Assembly: GCF_039614845.1 (NCBI RefSeq)
Contig: NZ_JBDIML010000001.1
Location: 372,001-436,000 of the forward strand
Reading direction: 5' to 3'
Source: Ornithinibacillus xuwenensis
GTDB lineage: Bacteria; Bacillota; Bacilli; Bacillales; Amphibacillaceae
DNA length: 64,000 nt
The position numbers and the translations under genes are program-made. The notes below the pieces were generated by a model. The model did no database searches. It was not told where the DNA came from and worked only from the letters and a program-made list of their open reading frames with translations. Shown here piece after piece: positions 60,241 to 64,000 of the stretch. The first letter of the stretch is position 1; every line of letters starts with the position of its first letter.

Positions 60241-60291
60241 GGAAAAAAGATGAATGAACGATGATTCATTTTTATTGAGTGGGGGAAAGAC

Positions 60292-61251
60292 ATGAAAATA
60301 GAAGAAAAATTAATCCATCAAATTACGGTGCCAACACCTTTTGCAGTTGGAGATGTACATGTTTATGTTGTTAAAGGGGATACATTATCCTTAATCGATG
60401 CAGGGGTCAAAACGGATGAAGCGTGGCAAGCGCTAGTTCTACAGCTAAAGAATATTGGCTACAGTCCTCAGGATATTGAACAAATCATTTTAACACATCA
60501 TCATCCTGACCATACTGGATTAGTAGATCGATTTGATCGCGCAGAACGTGTAATTGCTCATGAAAATGTAAATCGATGGCTGACTAGAGATAATGAATAT
60601 TTTACATATTATGAACAGTACTTCCATGACTTTTTTAATTTACATGGAGTCCCAGAACGATTCCGTGCATTCCTAGAAAAGATTAGGACGCCGTTAAAAT
60701 GGGCAGGAGAAGGGGAATTAACTCAAACAATTGAGGAAGGCGATAGTTTGCCTGGTCATCCTGAATTTCAAGTAATAGAGACAAAAGGGCATGCACAAAG
60801 TCATCTGTCTTTCTTGAGAAAAGATGGTACGTTTATTGGTGGGGATCACTTATTACATCATATTAGTCCGAATCCTATTATTGAACCACCACAACTAAAT
60901 GAGACAGAAAGGCCGAAGCCACTTTTACAATATCGAGCGAATTTATTGAAGTGCGCTAATTTAGGTATTAAAGTTGTGTTACCTGGACATGGAAAGATAT
61001 TTTCTGATGTGGATGAAATTATTTCATTACGCATCGAAAAACAGGAAAGTAGGGCAAATAAGGTTCTGGGCTTATTAAAGGAATACGCACAGACATCGTA
61101 CCAGTTATGTGAGAAATTATTTCCAAGACAATACAACACACAAATCGATTTGACTATGTCTGAAACAATTGGTCAATTAGATTACTTGGAAGACAAGGGA
61201 TATGTTACTAAAACAATAGAAGATGGGGTTTTGTATTATCATGCAAGATAA
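60292..61251 (+). CDS. yqjP: MBL-fold metallo-hydrolase (YqjP)
   Basis: A 319-residue metallo-beta-lactamase-fold hydrolase: zinc motif LTHHHPDHTG, third His in ETKGHAQSHLSF, Asp in IGGDHLLHH, and final His in LPGHGKIF, followed by a C-terminal winged-helix-like segment (about 250-319), as in the lactamase-B group that includes LACTB2. Substrate unknown. GGGGGAAAG precedes the ATG. Its end overlaps yqjQ by 11 nt. Confidence 0.88.
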   Translation: MKIEEKLIHQITVPTPFAVGDVHVYVVKGDTLSLIDAGVKTDEAWQALVLQLKNIGYSPQDIEQIILTHHHPDHTGLVDRFDRAERVIAHENVNRWLTRDNEYFTYYEQYFHDFFNLHGVPERFRAFLEKIRTPLKWAGEGELTQTIEEGDSLPGHPEFQVIETKGHAQSHLSFLRKDGTFIGGDHLLHHISPNPIIEPPQLNETERPKPLLQYRANLLKCANLGIKVVLPGHGKIFSDVDEIISLRIEKQESRANKVLGLLKEYAQTSYQLCEKLFPRQYNTQIDLTMSETIGQLDYLEDKGYVTKTIEDGVLYYHAR

Positions 61252-62035
61252 GCTTTCTGGAAAGAACATAATCGTAACAGGAGCATCAAGTGGTATCGGT
61301 GAGATGCTAGTAAAGCAAATTGCAGCAAATGGTGGAATACCGATAATGCTTGCTAGATCGATCGATAAGTTACGACAATTACAAAAGCAGCTTAAAGAAG
61401 CCTATCAGATTGACAGCCATTATTATAAGGTTGATCTTACAAATGATCATGAGGTTGATGAGGTAATTCATAGAATTCTAGATGATCACCAGCACATTCA
61501 TGGTTTGGTAAATAATGCGGGTTCTGGTGTATTTAATTTTGTGAAGGAAACCTCGGTTGAGGAAGTTCAGCTCATGTTTCAATTAAATGTACTGGCCGTA
61601 ATTCGGGTAACAAAGCTTATTCTCCCGCATTTGATTGAAAAGGGAGAGGGACATATAGTTAACATCGCCTCACAAGCTGGAAAAATTGCGACACCAAAGT
61701 CTGCAGTGTATGCCTCTACCAAGCATGCAATAATCGGATTTACCAATGCTCTGCGCCAAGAGGTAGCTAACCATAATATTCAAGTCACGACCGTGAATCT
61801 AGGACCAGTACGAACCAATTTCTTTTCCCATGCTGATCCAGAGGGAAATTATCGAAAAAATGTCGAAGCCTACATGTTAGATCCAATACAGGTCGCAACC
61901 AAAATTACCAGCCATTTGTTTACCAATAAGCGTGAAATTAATATGCCTTGGTGGATGGAATTTGGTAGTAAGCTGTATCAACTTTTTCCTAGCATGATGG
62001 AAAAAATACTTAAAAAACAATTTAACAAAAAATAA
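61241..62035 (+). CDS. yqjQ: Short-chain dehydrogenase/reductase (YqjQ)
   Basis: A 264-residue classical SDR: cofactor motif TGASSGIGEM, NNAGSG, the Ser of NIASQAGK and the YASTKHA Tyr-Lys pair of the active site, and PVRTNF. The Arg after the second strand (LARSIDKL) suggests NADPH preference. The C-terminus has a basic amphipathic end (MMEKILKKQFNKK). Substrate unknown. I start at ATG 61241, overlapping yqjP; the ribosome binding site is weak (GGGG about 10 nt upstream), so it probably relies on coupling. Confidence 0.88.
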   Translation: MQDKLSGKNIIVTGASSGIGEMLVKQIAANGGIPIMLARSIDKLRQLQKQLKEAYQIDSHYYKVDLTNDHEVDEVIHRILDDHQHIHGLVNNAGSGVFNFVKETSVEEVQLMFQLNVLAVIRVTKLILPHLIEKGEGHIVNIASQAGKIATPKSAVYASTKHAIIGFTNALRQEVANHNIQVTTVNLGPVRTNFFSHADPEGNYRKNVEAYMLDPIQVATKITSHLFTNKREINMPWWMEFGSKLYQLFPSMMEKILKKQFNKK

Positions 62036-62053
62036 CAATTGAGGAGAGACAGC

Positions 62054-62374
62054 ATGAAACTTTCAATAACGGAATCCGCACTAGAGAAGATTAACAAAAT
62101 AAACCAAGCTAACCACACCTATATATTACTTCGATATGATACAAAAGGAATGGGCTGTGCTGTTAGTGGGCTACCAACCTTTTCGCTTATCAGTGAAAGG
62201 GAGAATAGGCATATCGATGTGGAAAATGAGCAATTTCCCACTTTGATCACGGAAGTTCAGGCAGTATTCTTTGCAGAAAATATGAAGCTCGATTATATAA
62301 ATGGTATGTTTAGACTATCAAGTCCTGAAGGAATATTAAATCCGTTTATTCCAACTGTAGGTATTTTAGAGTAG
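62054..62374 (+). CDS. yqkB: HesB-like iron-sulfur biosynthesis family protein (YqkB)
   Basis: A 106-residue protein of the Fe-S biosynthesis (HesB/IscA-like) fold. It shows LLRYDTKGMGCAVSGLPTF and a C-terminal LSSPEGILNPF, as in B. subtilis YqkB. It has a single cysteine rather than the three of true A-type carriers, so cluster binding is doubtful. ATG 62054 follows GAGGAGAG; five codons upstream are open but unsupported. Probably cotranscribed with yqjQ. Confidence 0.8.
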   Translation: MKLSITESALEKINKINQANHTYILLRYDTKGMGCAVSGLPTFSLISERENRHIDVENEQFPTLITEVQAVFFAENMKLDYINGMFRLSSPEGILNPFIPTVGILE

Positions 62375-62434
62375 AATTTTGTGCAACTTACAATTTTATT
62401 TAAGATATTATTTAAGTTATTAAATAGCATTTAG

Positions 62435-62467
62435 GGATACGATCTATTGAGATTCGTATCCTTTTTT
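62435..62467 (+). terminator. Terminator after yqkB
   Basis: GGATACGA (62435-62442) pairs with TCGTATCC (62454-62461), with TCT/AGA continuing inwards past one bulged base, followed by TTTTTT. The rest of the 62375-62637 gap holds no recognised feature. Confidence 0.88.
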
Positions 62468-62637
62468 GCACTAGAGGAAGATGGAATTAACAGTAACTCG
62501 GATTAGTATTCTGGTGTTTTTGATTAACTAGTAATCGTAGTAATCGTGACTTCTTATGGTAAAATATAGTTGAATATTTTGATAATTTTGGACTTTGGCT
62601 AACGGCAGTTTAGTTTAAGTACAAAGGGAGGATAAGG

Positions 62638-63042
62638 ATGGAAATAAAAATAGCAGACAAAACAGTCTGGAAAATAATTGCGGTAGTAGCATTTATATTT
62701 GCGGCAGTACAATTTTGGGGGGCTATTAATTATTATTCTTCAACTTATCTTTTCTCGGGAATATGTTTTATCTTATTAGGAATATCATTTTTAACAAGAA
62801 AAAATCTAACTTATTTAACCTTAACAAATGATAAACTTACCATACACCTCCAAGGTTTAGGTATGTTGCATAAAAAGAAGGTTAAATACAGTGAAATCAG
62901 AAAGTGTGAAATTTTAGGAAAGGAAGTTTTTCTTCACTTAGAAAACGGACGTAAATATAAACTTAAAAAGGACTGGATAGCATACGATGACTTTTCTAAA
63001 CTAATAAAGCAATTGGAATCATATTCAATCAATATTAGGTAA
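62638..63042 (+). CDS. Hypothetical membrane protein with PH-like C-terminal domain
   Basis: A 134-residue protein I cannot assign to a named family. Two N-terminal transmembrane helices (about 11-29 and 35-52) are followed by a basic beta-rich domain (LTNDKLTIHLQGLGMLHKKKVKYSEIRKCEIL, then VFLHLENGRKYKLKKDW), which looks like a bacterial pleckstrin-homology-type fold. GGGAGGA precedes the ATG. It starts a run of three small uncharacterised envelope proteins. Confidence 0.72.
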   Translation: MEIKIADKTVWKIIAVVAFIFAAVQFWGAINYYSSTYLFSGICFILLGISFLTRKNLTYLTLTNDKLTIHLQGLGMLHKKKVKYSEIRKCEILGKEVFLHLENGRKYKLKKDWIAYDDFSKLIKQLESYSINIR

Positions 63043-63235
63043 GTAGATAATTTGGAGAAATTATTCAACAAACGAATGCTTAAGTTCTTTAAGTCGGATT
63101 GTCTTTTATTTTGGCTAAAATTCTTCCCTGGAATATTATGTTAATATTGAAAAAGATAGTGTCCTGATGAGGCAGGATAATTGAATTAATATAATAGAAA
63201 GAAAAGTAATTCATAAATAAAGGGAGGTATCTAAG

Positions 63236-63466
63236 GTGGACTTATTACTCTGGATAACTATTGGTTTTATAATAATCGGATTTGTTGTTCTCACTTCTGT
63301 GAAAAAAGGTATGGAAAGAAAGCTCGCTTCTATAACAGCAAATATGAAAGAAGAGGGAAGTTCAACAAAAGCTAAATCCATAATTTGGTGGATAGTGAGT
63401 ACCACAGCATGGGGAATAGTGAGTATGATTCTTATTTCTTGGTGGTTTCATAATCACTTAGGATAA
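63236..63466 (+). CDS. Hypothetical small membrane protein, 76 residues
   Basis: Two transmembrane helices (about 4-21 and 50-70) flank a charged cytoplasmic-type loop (KKGMERKLASITANMKEEGSSTKAK). GTG start 8 nt after AGGGAGG. I recognise no family. The 63043-63235 gap before it contains an unpaired TATAAT (63190-63195) and nothing else I can name. Confidence 0.65.
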   Translation: MDLLLWITIGFIIIGFVVLTSVKKGMERKLASITANMKEEGSSTKAKSIIWWIVSTTAWGIVSMILISWWFHNHLG

Positions 63467-63626
63467 TTGTTGGTTCCAAATGACTAAAACGGGAGTATTA
63501 CTTCAAGTAGGGAAGATAATACCCTATTAACCTTAGGGGGGGGTGTGAGAGTTTTTAATAGAATTATTGAATAGCATTGTACACATGCAATGATTAATTA
63601 TTTCATCAAATCCAAGGAGGGCATCT

Positions 63627-63962
63627 ATGAAAAAAAGAATTAAAATCTTTACCTCCGCGTTAATTATTTTACTTTTTCTAACCTTATTATTATCAAAACC
63701 TTCTCCAGAGACTTTTAATAAATGGTTAGTGGAAAAGTATGATATAGAGTGTATTGGAGACAACTGTGTCAATAATAATTCGCAGGAAAAAGTTGTACAT
63801 AGAAGTACAGACGATTACATTCTGATAAATAAGATGGGCATTACCCTTGAAGATGAAGAAGGTCGTAGGACACTAATTGAAGGAATAGGTGTTTTTGGAA
63901 CCTTCATTCCATTTACTTTCAATCCAGGATACAGCCCGTTAAAGGATATTTATAAATATTAA
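63627..63962 (+). CDS. Hypothetical exported or membrane-anchored protein (possibly DUF4359-like)
   Basis: A 111-residue protein with a basic start and one hydrophobic helix (IFTSALIILLFLTLLLS), then an extracytoplasmic domain of about 85 residues with a Cys pair (IECIGDNCVN) that could form a disulfide. KPSPETFNKWLVEKYD and GIGVFGTFIPF recall DUF4359 proteins, but I am not certain. AAGGAGGG lies 7 nt before the ATG. Upstream, 63467-63626 contains an eight-G run (63536-63543) and no gene. Confidence 0.65.
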   Translation: MKKRIKIFTSALIILLFLTLLLSKPSPETFNKWLVEKYDIECIGDNCVNNNSQEKVVHRSTDDYILINKMGITLEDEEGRRTLIEGIGVFGTFIPFTFNPGYSPLKDIYKY

Positions 63963-64000
63963 TAGTTATGAAAATCCTTCTCTATTTCTAGTAGAACGCT

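Noticed and set aside
1..64000. Mobile elements, CRISPR arrays, tRNA or rRNA genes, toxin-antitoxin or defence cassettes
   Set aside because: None found on either strand: no transposase, integrase or spaced repeat pattern, and no tRNA-like cloverleaf or conserved rRNA segment was recognised. The SNF2-type protein at 5.9-7.5 kb is the conserved YqhH and not part of a defence island.

Overview
The window is a contiguous stretch of core chromosome from a low-GC, endospore-forming member of the Bacillaceae. The evidence is the complete spoIIIAA-AH operon, spoIVB and spo0A, a comG operon, AT-rich coding sequence, strong AAGGAGG-type ribosome binding sites, frequent TTG/GTG starts, and a gene order that largely follows the comG-gcv-spoIIIA-acc-recN-spo0A-bkd-yqj region of Bacillus subtilis. 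Content and differences from B. subtilis (class II ribonucleotide reductase, methylmalonyl-CoA mutase, lysC next to spo0A, no ptb/buk in the bkd operon) fit the Oceanobacillus/Virgibacillus-type halophilic Bacillaceae; the genus is an inference. I see no tRNA, rRNA, CRISPR array, insertion sequence, prophage or integrase.

Layout. 1-4.3 kb: end of yqgY and the comGA-GG pseudopilus operon, both on the minus strand. 4.3-7.5 kb: aroK and yqzE on plus, facing yqhG/yqhH. 7.6-11.9 kb: a glycine riboswitch followed by gcvT-gcvPA-gcvPB. 11.9-17.5 kb: a rhodanese (minus), cobalamin-dependent nrdJ behind a pair of NrdR boxes, a HAD hydrolase, a YdcF protein and mntR. 17.5-21.7 kb: yqhO, yqhP, yqhR, a Xaa-Pro peptidase, efp and a 46-codon ORF. 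21.8-27 kb: spoIIIAA-AH with a sigma-E-type promoter. 27.1-36.5 kb: accB-accC behind a FapR-like operator, yqhY, then nusB-folD-xseA-xseB-ispA-tlyA-argR-recN. 36.6-40.7 kb: spoIVB, spo0A, lysC and yqzF. 41-47.4 kb: bcd-lpdV-bkdAA-bkdAB-bkdB and brxB. 47.5-54.1 kb: a DUF939 membrane protein, a Prli42-like miniprotein, then methylmalonyl-CoA mutase, a B12-domain/epimerase fusion, an acyl-CoA carboxyltransferase and an M20 peptidase. 54.1-64 kb: a GNAT gene remnant, a monooxygenase-like protein, LexA-boxed dinB, a minus-strand operon (GDPD, namA, rnz, aldehyde dehydrogenase), yqjP/yqjQ homologues, a HesB-like protein, and three small uncharacterised envelope proteins.

How it works together. Branched-chain amino acid breakdown (Bcd plus the BKD complex) gives acyl-CoAs, including precursors of propionyl-CoA. 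The 48.9-52.9 kb cluster can carry propionyl-CoA through methylmalonyl-CoA to succinyl-CoA with cobalamin. NrdJ also needs cobalamin, so two separate pathways here depend on that cofactor. Sporulation control (Spo0A), mother-cell channel assembly (SpoIIIA) and sigma-K checkpoint signalling (SpoIVB) lie in one 17-kb interval.

I did not find a clearly undescribed multi-gene system. The strongest items for a second look are the B12-binding/epimerase fusion, the FapR-like operator in front of accB, the divergent second glycine aptamer, an unassigned leader with a long-range inverted repeat at 15.4-15.55 kb, a perfect palindrome over the prli42 promoter, the GNAT gene remnant, and the absence of dxs, lipM, ptb and buk from their usual places. 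All regulatory sites were read by eye and not scored by software.
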